Below are positions 43,543-53,186 of a stretch of DNA of 64,000 nucleotides, in pieces. Origin of the DNA: Bacteroidales bacterium (GTDB lineage Bacteria; Bacteroidota; Bacteroidia; Bacteroidales; Tenuifilaceae); assembly GCA_020636845.1 (NCBI GenBank), contig JACJXD010000002.1, positions 62,001-126,000 on the forward strand, given 5' to 3'. The position numbers and the translations under genes are program-made. Numbering within the stretch: the stretch's first letter is position 1; every line of letters starts with the position of its first letter. The notes beneath the pieces are model-generated. The model was given only the letters and a program-made list of their open reading frames with translations, did not search any database and was not told where the DNA came from.

Positions 43543-46500
43543 TTACTTAAAAGCTTTTTCTAACAAACCGTCACCTTCAATTTTTAGGCGTTTAAAATAT
43601 TCGGGAACCTGTTTGCCCGTTAGGCTATCGACATACATTTTTGCCAACGCCTGGCTAAGCATAAACCCGTGTCCACGCATACCTAGGAATAAGCCTGCGT
43701 CAGGATCGATGTACATACGCGGTTCAACGTAGTATCCTGCCCAAGTTGCTTGGAAGCCTACCGAGTTAAGTTCCGGAATCCAATCCGTAAACACTTCCGA
43801 GGCAATTTCTAAAAATTCCTTAGTGTTAATTTTTAAGTTTTTTGTTGCTTCTTGAGGATCGGCTGCAGGAGATGCACAACCTATAATTTGTCCGGTTTCG
43901 GCAAGTTGCTGTCCGTAAACAGCTATAAATCCTTTGTATTTTCTACGGTCAATTAGCATTCCTAGAGGATCGCCGTTAACACCCATCCAAGGTAACCTGC
44001 GAGTGATAAATGCTTGGTGTTTTACAGGATACAAACCTAAGTTCAACCCTAGCATTTTTGCAAACTTGTCGCCCGAAGGGCCTAAAGAGTTAACGAAAAC
44101 TTCGGTGTGGTACTCAATGTAATTTTTATTATGATCGCGAACCAGCGCTACATATTCGTTATTGTCCTTGTAAAGGCTTATTAACTCGCAATCTTCTTTT
44201 ACGGAGCCACCTTTGCTTATTCCAATGTTTCTGATAACGTCAATGGTTTTTCCCGGGGTTGCTTGCCAGCAATCTCTAGTAATTAGCGCTGATTTATAAG
44301 TTTTTAAATTGCCGTTGAAGTTCGGAGATATTTCCTTATGGAAATCTTTTGGATCAACCATGTAAGCGTCGCTCCATGCCTTGGATGCTTCTAACGCATT
44401 GTAGGTCTCATCATCGTGAGCAAAAGTTATGTAGTTTATAGGCCTGTAATCGATGCTCTTTACTTTATGAACTTCTTTGAATATTTCGTGATTTCGTATA
44501 GCGATATCTGCAATCTCCGGCAACGAGAAAGCAGGGCGGCCGCCGGCAATATTTCGCCACGATGAACCCCTTTCGTAGTTTAACAATACGGGTTGCATTC
44601 CTGCTTCGGATAAATAACGGAATAGTGCGCTACCTGCAATTCCACCTCCGGCAACAAGCGATTTAACTTTAACAACTTCTGCCTTTTTACCATTTATACC
44701 GGTAATGTATGTTGGGTGAATGTCCTTTGGATAAAGTTCGCCCATGTTTATTTGATTGCTCAAAGGAGCACGGGGCGTTGCATCGCCTACAACTTGGATT
44801 CCCATTGGAGCAAGTGTACTCTTAAGTCTCTTAATACAACGTTTTCCACGACAAGCGCCCATTCCTAAACGGGTGGTATGCTTAATTTCGTCAGCCGAAA
44901 TGAATTTACGGTCGCCAATTGTCTTCAAAATTTCGTCGAGACTAACGTCGTCGCAGTGGCAAACGTATGTTTTCTCTTCAACCTTATAGGTTGTAGGTTC
45001 CATTTCTACAGGTTCAGGATAGTTTTCCTTTACAATGAAACCACGAGCGTTTAGTAAGTTGTCGCCATGTAAATCTTTCGATTTCACACGGGCAACATTG
45101 GTTTTGTTTGGTTTACGTAATATTTTTTCAATAACGCCTTCGCCAAGTTTCTTGCCGTTATTATCGACCAAGTAAACTTCGGCACCTTCGGTTGCTTCGT
45201 ATTCTATAGGAAGGAATAACCAATCTTTGGTGTAGCTGTAACCAAATATTGCAAGTCCTGGGCATTGAAAAACGCAATCCATACAGCCTATACACTTGTT
45301 GTAATCTATTTGAGGAACGGTGCTGGTTGAATTTTTAGTAATTGCGCCATGAGGACAGGCAAAGGTACACGGGTTACATGCAAAGCCGTAAAGACAATCA
45401 ATTTGAACAAAAGGCTTACTTTCCTTGCGTTCTTTTGTTGGGCGGAAAGGCTCTTCAATTACCCTTACAGGATGTTGCTGGCTGTCGATGTACTCCTTGC
45501 TAATTGCAAGGTATGTGTCGTAGTCGAAGCGGGCTCCCATTTCCTGTAAAATTTCGTAGGCAACCTGTTTTCCGCGAAGAACGGCACTTGTTCCTTCACC
45601 AATACGAATGGCATCGCCTGCGCCATAGCAACGACGGCCAAAAACTTCGTTGCCTTTTATAAGAAGTTGGTCGTCGGAAACTAGTCCTGTACAAATATTA
45701 ATGGCATCGATACCCTCAATAATTTGTTCGGTTCCTGGTATTGGCTTAAAATCTTTAGCATCGGCAATAACAGCTCCTACAACTCCTGTATGATCTTTAT
45801 TCGGTAATGCTTTAATAAGAATTTTGCTTAACATTATTGGAATTCCCAACCGACGAACTCTGTTTGCCTGAACAGGAAATCCGCCTTCGTGTGGCATGGC
45901 CTCGATAATTGCCTTAACTTTTGCTCCGGCTTGCATTAGTTGGTAGCTGGTAAGGTAACCAATGTTTCCGGCACCAACGGTAAGTATATTTTTGCCCAAA
46001 AGGGTGAATTCCTGATTCATCATTTTCTGAACAACGGCAGCTGTATAAACACCGGGTAAGTCGTCGTTTTCGAATGTTGGCATGAATGGAACCGCTCCGG
46101 TTGCTATTACCAGATGGTCGGCTTCCACAAAGTATATTTCGTTTGTTTTAAGATTTTTGATGGCAATTTTCTTCCCGTCCAAAATATCCCAAACAGTACT
46201 GTCAAGGAAAATTCCTTCGTGGTTATTTCCTGCTAATGTTTTGGCAATGTCGAATCCTCGCATTCCTCCAAATTTCTTCTCTTTTTCGAAGAAGAAAAAT
46301 TGGTGTGTTTGCATATTGAATTGTCCGCCGATGGTAGCATTATTGTCTATTACAATGTTTTCGATGCCGTGTTGAAGTAAAATTTCACGGGTGGCTAATC
46401 CTGCTGGTCCTGCACCAATAATTGCTACCGTAGTTTTGTAAATTTTTGTCGATTCGTTTTTGTCCGGAGCAGTTGCCTTGGGTGTATATTCTTTTGGTAT

Positions 46501-46776
46501 TTCGCGTACTTCCTTAATTCCGTCAACCGGAGTTATACAAATACGTTTAATTTCCCCGTCAACGAGCATTTCGCAAGCGCCGCATTTGCCTATACCGCAT
46601 TCAAGGCTTCGCTCACGATTTTCAATACTGTGGCTATGAACGGGATAGCCGGCTTGATGCAGCGCTGCTGCAATGGTAAACCCTTTTTCGCCTTTTACTT
46701 CCTTTCCGTTGTAAAGGAAGGTTACCGTTTCGCGTTTGGGAACTTCTAAAATTGGGTGTTTTTCTATTTTGTTCAT
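43543..46776 (-). CDS. Fused FAD/Fe-S oxidoreductase, amino-acid dehydrogenase type
   Basis: This 1077-residue protein carries, in order: a [2Fe-2S] domain with Cys60, 65, 68 and 80; an FAD/NAD(P) Rossmann domain from about residue 112 (VAIIGAGPAGLATREI) to about 430; two 4Fe-4S motifs at about 455-505 (CX6CX2CX3CP, then CIGCMDCVFQCP); a BFD-type [2Fe-2S] domain at about 605-650 (CHCDD, GACRGKRC); and a second FAD domain of the D-amino-acid-oxidase/glycine-oxidase type from about 710 (LVAGGGIAGSALF) to the end. These parts occur as separate subunits in hydrogen cyanide synthase, sarcosine/opine oxidase and dye-linked proline dehydrogenases. The substrate is probably an amino or imino acid; proline or glycine fit best. 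Function is inferred. Confidence 0.82.
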   Translation of the reverse strand: MNKIEKHPILEVPKRETVTFLYNGKEVKGEKGFTIAAALHQAGYPVHSHSIENRERSLECGIGKCGACEMLVDGEIKRICITPVDGIKEVREIPKEYTPKATAPDKNESTKIYKTTVAIIGAGPAGLATREILLQHGIENIVIDNNATIGGQFNMQTHQFFFFEKEKKFGGMRGFDIAKTLAGNNHEGIFLDSTVWDILDGKKIAIKNLKTNEIYFVEADHLVIATGAVPFMPTFENDDLPGVYTAAVVQKMMNQEFTLLGKNILTVGAGNIGYLTSYQLMQAGAKVKAIIEAMPHEGGFPVQANRVRRLGIPIMLSKILIKALPNKDHTGVVGAVIADAKDFKPIPGTEQIIEGIDAINICTGLVSDDQLLIKGNEVFGRRCYGAGDAIRIGEGTSAVLRGKQVAYEILQEMGARFDYDTYLAISKEYIDSQQHPVRVIEEPFRPTKERKESKPFVQIDCLYGFACNPCTFACPHGAITKNSTSTVPQIDYNKCIGCMDCVFQCPGLAIFGYSYTKDWLFLPIEYEATEGAEVYLVDNNGKKLGEGVIEKILRKPNKTNVARVKSKDLHGDNLLNARGFIVKENYPEPVEMEPTTYKVEEKTYVCHCDDVSLDEILKTIGDRKFISADEIKHTTRLGMGACRGKRCIKRLKSTLAPMGIQVVGDATPRAPLSNQINMGELYPKDIHPTYITGINGKKAEVVKVKSLVAGGGIAGSALFRYLSEAGMQPVLLNYERGSSWRNIAGGRPAFSLPEIADIAIRNHEIFKEVHKVKSIDYRPINYITFAHDDETYNALEASKAWSDAYMVDPKDFHKEISPNFNGNLKTYKSALITRDCWQATPGKTIDVIRNIGISKGGSVKEDCELISLYKDNNEYVALVRDHNKNYIEYHTEVFVNSLGPSGDKFAKMLGLNLGLYPVKHQAFITRRLPWMGVNGDPLGMLIDRRKYKGFIAVYGQQLAETGQIIGCASPAADPQEATKNLKINTKEFLEIASEVFTDWIPELNSVGFQATWAGYYVEPRMYIDPDAGLFLGMRGHGFMLSQALAKMYVDSLTGKQVPEYFKRLKIEGDGLLEKAFK

Positions 46777-47097
46777 GGTAACTAATAACTTTATGTTGAA
46801 CAGATTGTTAGCCTTGAAAATTTTTCTAAGGTATTTAGATTGTCATATTGGAACAATGACTAATATCAACTTTTAAAAAATCTTTTACAATGTAAAGGCA
46901 CATCCTTACTTGCAGATTTTTGTGTGAAAAAGATAACAGAATTGGCGTTAGATTAAAGTGATTAAGAGTTGGTTAACTTTTAATAAAATGTTGATTTATT
47001 TCGTAGAAATGAGGTCGAGAATTTATTATTGGTTAATTTTGAGTTGGCTAATATGTAATAAGATTCAAAATTCACTTACTGATTAATAACTAGAAAA
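46777..47097. other. Divergent intergenic region
   Basis: No gene. A dyad TTTAC-AAT-GTAAA (about 46884-46896) lies about 110 bases upstream of the redox gene and could be a regulator site. The rest is AT-rich. Confidence 0.4.
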
Positions 47098-47886
47098 ATG
47101 AAACGTACTAGTATTACTTTTTTAATAATCTTATCGGCGATGGTTAGTGTGGCCCAAACAACATTTCCTGAATATGAAGCGCAGGTTTATCGGAAAGGGA
47201 AATCGGTTTTACCTTACAGAATCATGTATCCTAAAAATTTTGATAAGAGTAAAAAGTACCCTTTGGTGTTTTTCCTTCATGGGTCGGGAGAGCGTGGTTC
47301 CGATAACTCTAAACAGCTTGCTTATGGAGCTTCGCTTTTTGCAAGCGACTCGATACGTTCGGAGTACCCTGCAATAGTTGTTTTTCCACAATGTGCCGAA
47401 GGCGACTACTGGGCAAATGTAAAACTTAATCAGGACGACAAAGGCTTCAGGTCGTACTTGTTTCATCCCGAAGCAAAACCTACACCTGCAATGAAAGCAT
47501 TGCTGGGATTAGTTCGGCAGTTATCACATAAATCGTATGTAGATAAAAATCGAATTTATGTGGGAGGTCTGTCCATGGGTGGTATAGGAACATACGAGTT
47601 GTTATACCGAAAACCCAACACATTTGCTGCCGCAATTGTGATTTGTGGAGGAAGCGATCCTAAAGTGGTCGATAAGTATGCCCAAAAAGTGCCCCTGTGG
47701 ATATTCCATGGCGAAGCCGACAATATTGTTTTAACGGAATATTCGCGTGAGATGTATAATGCTATTTTGGGTTTAGGAGGAAAGGTTAAGTTAACTACCT
47801 ACCCTGGAGTTGGGCATAACAGTTGGGAGAATGCTTTAAAAGAGCCCGATTTGTTGCATTGGCTTTTTAGTAATAGTAAAAAATAA
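47098..47886 (+). CDS. Secreted alpha/beta-hydrolase (esterase/peptidase-like)
   Basis: The 262-residue protein has a signal peptide (1-20, ending VSVAQ) and an alpha/beta-hydrolase fold with catalytic Ser159 in GGLSMGGIGTYEL, Asp208 in HGEADNIV and His240 in PGVGHNSWE. It is close to PHB-depolymerase-like esterases and the S9-type hydrolases. The oxyanion-region FLHGSGERGSDNSKQL is conserved. It is probably periplasmic or surface exposed. The substrate is unknown; polyesters, aryl esters or peptides are possible. Confidence 0.85.
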   Translation: MKRTSITFLIILSAMVSVAQTTFPEYEAQVYRKGKSVLPYRIMYPKNFDKSKKYPLVFFLHGSGERGSDNSKQLAYGASLFASDSIRSEYPAIVVFPQCAEGDYWANVKLNQDDKGFRSYLFHPEAKPTPAMKALLGLVRQLSHKSYVDKNRIYVGGLSMGGIGTYELLYRKPNTFAAAIVICGGSDPKVVDKYAQKVPLWIFHGEADNIVLTEYSREMYNAILGLGGKVKLTTYPGVGHNSWENALKEPDLLHWLFSNSKK

Positions 47887-47913
47887 GCGCCTTAAGGCGC
47901 TTATTTTATTTTG
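47882..47913. terminator. Palindromic terminator between esterase and clpP
   Basis: A perfect 24-base palindrome at 47882-47905 (arms AATAAGCGCCTT) lies across the esterase stop codon and right next to the clpP stop on the other strand. The plus strand continues with TTATTTTG. Confidence 0.8.
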
Positions 47914-48577
47914 GGTTGCTTCTTTGGAGTATTTCGTCAATCATGCCGTAGTCGAGAGCTTCCTTTGCCGTCATCCAGTAATCCCTGTCAGAATCTTTCC
48001 GAATCTTTTCGATTTTATTACCGGAGTGAGTGGCAATAATATCGTACAACTCATCGCGAAGTTTAAGAATTTCGCGAGCGGTAATTTCAATATCCGAAGC
48101 TTGTCCTTCGGCTCCACCCATAGGTTGGTGTATCATTACACGGGCGTGGGGCAGAGCTGTACGTTTCCCCTTTTCTCCGGCTGTAAGTAAAACAGCTGCC
48201 ATCGATGCCGCCATTCCGGTACAAATGGTTGCTACATCGGAACTTATATACTGCATAGTGTCGTATATGCCAAGCCCAGCGTAAACGCTTCCTCCAGGAG
48301 AGTTTACATAAATTTGAATATCCTTCGAAGGATCGGTCGATTCTAGAAATAGCATTTGAGCCTGAATAATGTTGGCAACATCATCGTCGATGGGGACGCC
48401 GAGGAATATAATTCTATCCATCATCAAGCGGGAAAAAACGTCCATTGTTGCTACGTTTAACTGGCGCTCTTCTATAATTGTTGGTGAAATATAACTGTTG
48501 GCTATCGATGCAAATTTGTGTAGCGATAAACTACTGATACCCTTATGTTTTATGGCATACTTTTCAAATTCGTTCAT
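47906..48577 (-). CDS. clpP: ATP-dependent Clp protease proteolytic subunit
   Basis: The 223-residue serine protease carries Ser125 (GMAASMAAV), His150 (ARVMIHQPMGG) and Asp199 (SDRDYWMTAKEAL). With a Clp ATPase it forms a barrel that degrades unfolded and tagged proteins. The N-terminal extension (1-35) is longer than in E. coli ClpP mature form. The trigger factor gene, often its neighbour, is 6 kb away here and no clpX follows. Confidence 0.96.
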   Translation of the reverse strand: MNEFEKYAIKHKGISSLSLHKFASIANSYISPTIIEERQLNVATMDVFSRLMMDRIIFLGVPIDDDVANIIQAQMLFLESTDPSKDIQIYVNSPGGSVYAGLGIYDTMQYISSDVATICTGMAASMAAVLLTAGEKGKRTALPHARVMIHQPMGGAEGQASDIEITAREILKLRDELYDIIATHSGNKIEKIRKDSDRDYWMTAKEALDYGMIDEILQRSNPK

Positions 48578-48768
48578 TTTATTATGTTTTAGTTGATTTT
48601 ACAGTGCAATATAGTAACGATTTCAGAAATGCCCTTACTGTTAACCAAAATTATGATGAATAGGTAAACTTCAATTTATATGCAGTGAATGGTACTTGTA
48701 TAGGAAGCAAAACACACAAAGGAATTTAAAGTTCAAATATGTTTTTTATAGATTTAGTTGAAATTGAT

Positions 48769-49281
48769 TTATTTCACAACTTTTTCGCAAATGGGAGCGC
48801 TAGGGTCATTCACTAAGATTTGTTCGGTATTGTTTAATTCTAGGTGATTTATTGCTGTTATGGAATTTGGCCTTTTTGTTAAAAAGTAAACTATAATGGT
48901 CACGGTTAATACTAAAAACATCATTTTACTTGTTAGCAGATATGCAATAGACGAAAAAATTGAAACAGTTTCGATTGATGCAAGCAATACAATAATGGCT
49001 TCACGGTAAAATGTCATTTTCTTGATTATTTCCTTTTGAGATTTGCATATCGATAACTTCTTTCGAAAAACGATATTCCCCAGAACTATAAAAAAAATTA
49101 AAAGGATTGGAACTAAAATATAAAAAGGGTCTGAGGTGTTTTTAAAGACTGGAATTATCATGTTAAAATTGATAAAAATGAAAGCAGCAATAGCCATTAA
49201 CATTTGTGTTGCTAAAAGGGCAATAAATATTACGTTTAATTGCCTGAAGTATTCCTTTGAACTAAGAAGATTTGAGAGCAT
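48769..49281 (-). CDS. Hypothetical membrane protein
   Basis: The 170-residue protein shows about four membrane helices (near 15-37, 50-68, 92-112 and 117-135) and an unordered tail ending DPSAPICEKVVK. I recognise no family motif. It is alone, 190 bases from clpP, and very AT-rich; expression is uncertain. Confidence 0.55.
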   Translation of the reverse strand: MLSNLLSSKEYFRQLNVIFIALLATQMLMAIAAFIFINFNMIIPVFKNTSDPFYILVPILLIFFIVLGNIVFRKKLSICKSQKEIIKKMTFYREAIIVLLASIETVSIFSSIAYLLTSKMMFLVLTVTIIVYFLTKRPNSITAINHLELNNTEQILVNDPSAPICEKVVK

Positions 49282-49413
49282 AGAAGGCTAACAATTGTTT
49301 GATGCTAATGTAATTATTTTATAAAAAAGTACAACAACTGTGTAATGATTATTTACATAATAAAAACAAATAAATTTTCAATAAAAGTATTAAAGGCTTG
49401 ATTATGAGCATTA

Positions 49414-50112
49414 CTATAAAATGCCTTCGTCGGCCATTGAGTAACATGTAGAATCGGTAATGATTATATGGTCCAGCAGGGTAATGTCGAGCAGGAGGGA
49501 GGCTTCCTTTAGTTTTTTTGTAATGGAAATGTCCTTATCGCTTGGATTGGGGTTTCCTGAGGGGTGATTGTGAACGACAATTACTGCGGAAGCCAACTTT
49601 TCGATGGCCGCTTTCAAAATTATGCGAACATCCACAATTGTTCCGGCAACACCTCCTTGGCTAACCCTTACACGATCGATGACTTTATTTGACTTATTAA
49701 GCAGAAGAACCCAGAATTCTTCATGGGGAATATCGGCAAGAATTGGCTGGAAAATATCAATAACATCTTGACTGGATGAAATTTGGTTGCGTTGGATGCG
49801 CTCTTCGCCTTTGCGTCGTCGGCCTAATTCAAGGGCAGCCATAATGGAGATGGCCTTTGCTTCACCAATTCCCTTTATTTTGGTAAACTGGTTGATGTTA
49901 AATTTACCTAACTCGTTTAGGTTATTGTTCGACAAGGAAAGTACACGTTGAGCAAGGGCGACTGCGGTTTCGGTTGAATTACCCGACCGTAATAAAATTG
50001 CTACTAATTCTGCATCGCTTAAACTCGAAATGCCATTTTTAAGCATTTTTTCGCGGGGTCTGTCTTCAACGGCCCAATCCTTAATTGTAAGACGTTTGTA
50101 TTCGTTTCCCAT
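49414..50112 (-). CDS. radC: RadC-family JAMM-domain protein
   Basis: The ATG at 50112 (MGNEYKRLTIKDWAVEDRP) gives 232 residues, the normal length; the longer frame adds 17 residues that look like leader. An N-terminal helix-hairpin-helix region (LRSGNSTETAVALAQRVL, FTKIKGIGEAKAI) is followed by the JAMM metallo-motif VVHNHPSGNPNPSDKDI with its HxH, S and D. The family is widespread but its old link to DNA repair is doubtful. It is divergent from the DUF3298-like gene. Confidence 0.92.
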   Translation of the reverse strand: MGNEYKRLTIKDWAVEDRPREKMLKNGISSLSDAELVAILLRSGNSTETAVALAQRVLSLSNNNLNELGKFNINQFTKIKGIGEAKAISIMAALELGRRRKGEERIQRNQISSSQDVIDIFQPILADIPHEEFWVLLLNKSNKVIDRVRVSQGGVAGTIVDVRIILKAAIEKLASAVIVVHNHPSGNPNPSDKDISITKKLKEASLLLDITLLDHIIITDSTCYSMADEGIL

Positions 50113-50198
50113 TAAAGTGGAATTTATATGTAAGATAGTAACTTTTAACCTGATAGTAAACATTGAATAAAAACAATTACCTTCGCAACAGTTATAAT

Positions 50199-51023
50199 AT
50201 GGGTAATATGAGAGGAACTTCTAGAAAATTAATGTTTGCAAAGCCTATTATGGCTTTGTTAGTGTTGGCATTGGCGTATGCGGGTTATAAGGTTATTGAC
50301 CAGCGGCCTAAGCCGAACTTGATATTTAGTTCCGATTCTGTAGTGTTCAAACATGGATGCTTAGGCGAAGATTCGCTTTGCTTCAAAATTTACTTTCGAT
50401 TCCCGGTAGCGGAAGGGCGTGGTTCAAAAACCATTCAAAAGGTAATTGATAGCGATTATTCATCGTCTGTTATTAACGGTGATCCTGTAAAGAAACTTTC
50501 CGAGTTAAAAAAGCAGTTGGCCGATTATGCACTTAGTTACGACAGTTCCTTTGTGGAATATACCTCGTCGATTCCCGGCGCTACCAGATGGTTTATCGAT
50601 GTAAATTATAAGATGTTATTATATAACGGAAGGTTGCTAGCTATCCGGTATTTGTATGCCGATTACCTTGGCGGAGCACACGGAAACTATAACTTTCACT
50701 ATCAGAATATCGATTTAGTTCATGGAAAAATACTCGCTTTTAGCGATTTTATAGAAGATACCTCTGCTTTTAAATCTGTTGCTTATAAAAAATTAGTTAG
50801 CAAGTATAGGAGCAAATCGAATTTTATGTTTCCCGACGAAAACGGTTTTGTGTTGCCAAAGGAGTTTGCACTTCTTCGTAATGGGTTATTACTTCATTAT
50901 AATGTGTATGAAATCTCGTCGTATGCTCAGGGCGATTTTGAGTTCTTGATTCCGTATAGTTCCCTTTCAGGAATAATTAACGATCGGTTTTTAAGGAAGA
51001 ATATTTTGGTAGATTCAAAGTAG
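50199..51023 (+). CDS. DUF3298/RsiV-like membrane-anchored protein
   Basis: The ATG at 50199 (MGNMRGTSRKLMF) gives 274 residues; the longer frame begins with TTG in the radC promoter region. A membrane anchor (about 15-33, PIMALLVLALAYAGYKVID) precedes a DUF3298-like periplasmic domain: YADYLGGAHGNYNFHYQNIDLVHG and NGLLLHYNVYEISSYAQGDFEFLIPYS. In RsiV this fold senses lysozyme, but here no anti-sigma domain or sigma factor is nearby, so it is a stand-alone domain protein of unknown role. Confidence 0.8.
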   Translation: MGNMRGTSRKLMFAKPIMALLVLALAYAGYKVIDQRPKPNLIFSSDSVVFKHGCLGEDSLCFKIYFRFPVAEGRGSKTIQKVIDSDYSSSVINGDPVKKLSELKKQLADYALSYDSSFVEYTSSIPGATRWFIDVNYKMLLYNGRLLAIRYLYADYLGGAHGNYNFHYQNIDLVHGKILAFSDFIEDTSAFKSVAYKKLVSKYRSKSNFMFPDENGFVLPKEFALLRNGLLLHYNVYEISSYAQGDFEFLIPYSSLSGIINDRFLRKNILVDSK

Positions 51024-51177
51024 AGAGGAACTAATCATAGTTAATTAGTTGTATTTGTTGGGAAGTGATTTAATTAAGTTCGCGAAAAATCAAATTTCTA
51101 TATTTTAATGATTATTTGTTTTCATAAACCAAGATGTAAATGGATATTCATCAAAAAAAAAGCATTTTTTTTAATTA

Positions 51178-51212
51178 TTGCAGCCGTTTTCGTGTTTTTT
51201 AGAATATGTTTG
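51178..51212 (+). promoter_or_regulatory. Promoter of folK
   Basis: TATGTTTG at 51205-51212 matches the -7 consensus. TTG at 51178-51180 lies 24 bases upstream, at the long end of the allowed spacing. The leader is about 15 bases. Confidence 0.45.
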
Positions 51213-51233
51213 TAAGGTAAAATCGTTTTTGTA

Positions 51234-51731
51234 ATGGCACGAGTATATCTTTCGATTGGCGGAAATCAGGGTGACAGAGAAAAGAATTTAGCCGAAGTTT
51301 GTAAACACATTTCAAGTAGAATTGGAATAATTCGAAAACAATCCGCAATATACGAGTCAGAACCATGGGGATTCGAGTGTAACAGTAACTTTCTGAATCA
51401 GGTTGTTATGGTAGAATCCGGGTTAACGCCGGCTGCTTTGATGTTGGAAATTTCCTACATTGAGTCGTTAATGGGACGTGAGCGGAAAAATGCTGGATAT
51501 AGTTCTCGGACAATGGATATTGATGTGCTTTTTTACGAGCAAGCCATATTGTTAACGCCCGAATTAATAGTTCCACATAAACATCTACACAAACGTCGTT
51601 TTGTACTTGAACCGTTAAACGAAATAGCTCCGAATTTAATACATCCGTTATTTTCGCTTACCGTGCATGATTTATTGGTAACATGTACCGATAAAAGCAA
51701 GGCATGGAAATACGAGCCTGTAACTGCTTAA
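51234..51731 (+). CDS. folK: 6-hydroxymethyl-7,8-dihydropterin pyrophosphokinase
   Basis: The 165-residue enzyme transfers pyrophosphate to hydroxymethyl-dihydropterin in folate synthesis. Key motifs are RVYLSIGGNQGDREKNL, IYESEPWGFE, FLNQVVMVES, RERKNAGYSSRTMDIDVLFY (substrate and magnesium aspartates) and PHKHLHKRRFVLEPL. Standard length. It stands alone, with upp convergent about 110 bases away. Confidence 0.96.
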   Translation: MARVYLSIGGNQGDREKNLAEVCKHISSRIGIIRKQSAIYESEPWGFECNSNFLNQVVMVESGLTPAALMLEISYIESLMGRERKNAGYSSRTMDIDVLFYEQAILLTPELIVPHKHLHKRRFVLEPLNEIAPNLIHPLFSLTVHDLLVTCTDKSKAWKYEPVTA

Positions 51732-51841
51732 CGTTCGAAAGTAATAGTGTTTTTAGTAAATTAGTTTTACCTTTTCCAAGTTTGATTTGGATAATTTGCC
51801 AGATTTATATCGCTGTTAAAGCGAAAAGGCCTTCAATTTGT

Positions 51842-52492
51842 TTAATCCTTTTTCCCGTATGCTAAATCGCCGGCATCGCCAAGTCCGGGAACAATGTATG
51901 CCTTTACGGTTAACTCGTCATCTACAGCGCCGAGCCAAATGGTAGCATCTTTCGACGAAAGGTTTCGCTTCATGTATTCAACCCCTTCGTGCGATGCAAT
52001 TACCGAAACAATATGAGTGTGCGACGGCTTTCCCTTTCCCAGTATAGCCTTGTAAGCCATAAGCATCGAAGCCCCGGTTGCAAGCATGGGATCCATGAGT
52101 ATTAGCGTTTTTCCATCGATATTAGGGCAAGAAATGTGCTCAAATTGAATTCGAAAAGTTCCATCATTATCGTATTTTCGGTATGCCGATATAAACGCGT
52201 TTTGTGCTTTGTCAAAGTAATTTAGCATACCTTGGTGCAATGGTAATCCTGCCCGTAAAATTGTAGCCAGAACAATTGTTTCGTCGGGAAGTTGCATGTC
52301 GGCAACGCCTAGTGGAGTTTGTACCTGCTCGCTTTTATAGTTGAGCACTTTGCTAATTTCGTAAGCGAAAATTTCCCCGCAACGTTCTAAGTTCCTTCTA
52401 AAGCGGGAAGAATCTGTTTGGATATTTACATCGCGAAGTTCTGAAATGAACTGGCTTAGAAGGGAATTTTGCTCGCTAATTACTCTTACCAT
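51842..52492 (-). CDS. upp: Uracil phosphoribosyltransferase
   Basis: The 216-residue enzyme converts uracil and PRPP to UMP. It shows the PRPP-binding loop LILMDPMLATGASMLMAYKAI and the uracil-binding C terminus AYIVPGLGDAGDLAYGKKD. TILRAGLPLHQGML and RKYDNDGTFRIQFEHIS sit between. Single gene, pyrimidine salvage. Confidence 0.97.
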   Translation of the reverse strand: MVRVISEQNSLLSQFISELRDVNIQTDSSRFRRNLERCGEIFAYEISKVLNYKSEQVQTPLGVADMQLPDETIVLATILRAGLPLHQGMLNYFDKAQNAFISAYRKYDNDGTFRIQFEHISCPNIDGKTLILMDPMLATGASMLMAYKAILGKGKPSHTHIVSVIASHEGVEYMKRNLSSKDATIWLGAVDDELTVKAYIVPGLGDAGDLAYGKKD

Positions 52493-52560
52493 TGATTTTG
52501 ATTTTAACTTAGCTAAGTTAATTAAAATAACACTACCTTACGAATGATTTGGCAAGCAAA

Positions 52561-53181
52561 ATGGTAAAGAAAAAAACAAAAACATTTAACGATGCGGTTT
52601 TAGTGAACCTTTCGGAGCAATTCTCCTTGCCTATTCTTAATCAAACAAGCAATGTTTACTTCGATATGTTGGAAAATATTGTGTCGCAACAGCTGTCGGG
52701 AAAGGTTGCCAGTAAAATTTTTCAGCGTTTTTTGGATTTATTTCCCAATAAAGAACCCCTTCCGCAAATTCTTTTACGGCAAGAAGATGCTGTTTTACGG
52801 GGCGTGGGTTTATCGGCTGCAAAGGTAAAATATGTAAAAGCCTTGGCCGAATTTGCGATGACGAACGATTTATCTGTTGACACAATATCGAAAATGTCCG
52901 ATGTTCAAATTATCGATTTACTGATAAAGGTGAAGGGTATTGGAAAGTGGACGGTACAGATGTTATTAATTTTTTCGCTTGGTAGAGTCGATGTTTTTCC
53001 AGTTGATGATTTAGCGGTACAGGTTGGAATGAAAGAATTATACGGTTTATCGGAAAGTGGTGCTGCATTAAAAAGACGAATGGAACTAATTGCGGAAAGT
53101 TGGATGCCGAATCGTACAACGGGAACTCGTTTAGTATGGGCTTATGTCAACAGTAAAAAAAGTAACGCTGTTAGGCGTTGA
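52561..53181 (+). CDS. DNA-3-methyladenine glycosylase, HhH-GPD type
   Basis: The ATG at 52561 (MVKKKTKTFNDAV) gives 206 residues. The HhH motif LLIKVKGIGKWTVQMLLIF leads into FPVDDLAVQVGMKELYG, which contains the catalytic Asp of the AlkA class. IVSQQLSGKVASKIFQRF is the usual entry helix. It excises alkylated purines in base-excision repair. There is no iron-sulfur loop. The N-terminal domain of E. coli AlkA is absent, as is normal in short bacterial members. Confidence 0.9.
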   Translation: MVKKKTKTFNDAVLVNLSEQFSLPILNQTSNVYFDMLENIVSQQLSGKVASKIFQRFLDLFPNKEPLPQILLRQEDAVLRGVGLSAAKVKYVKALAEFAMTNDLSVDTISKMSDVQIIDLLIKVKGIGKWTVQMLLIFSLGRVDVFPVDDLAVQVGMKELYGLSESGAALKRRMELIAESWMPNRTTGTRLVWAYVNSKKSNAVRR

Positions 53182-53186
53182 TGTTG

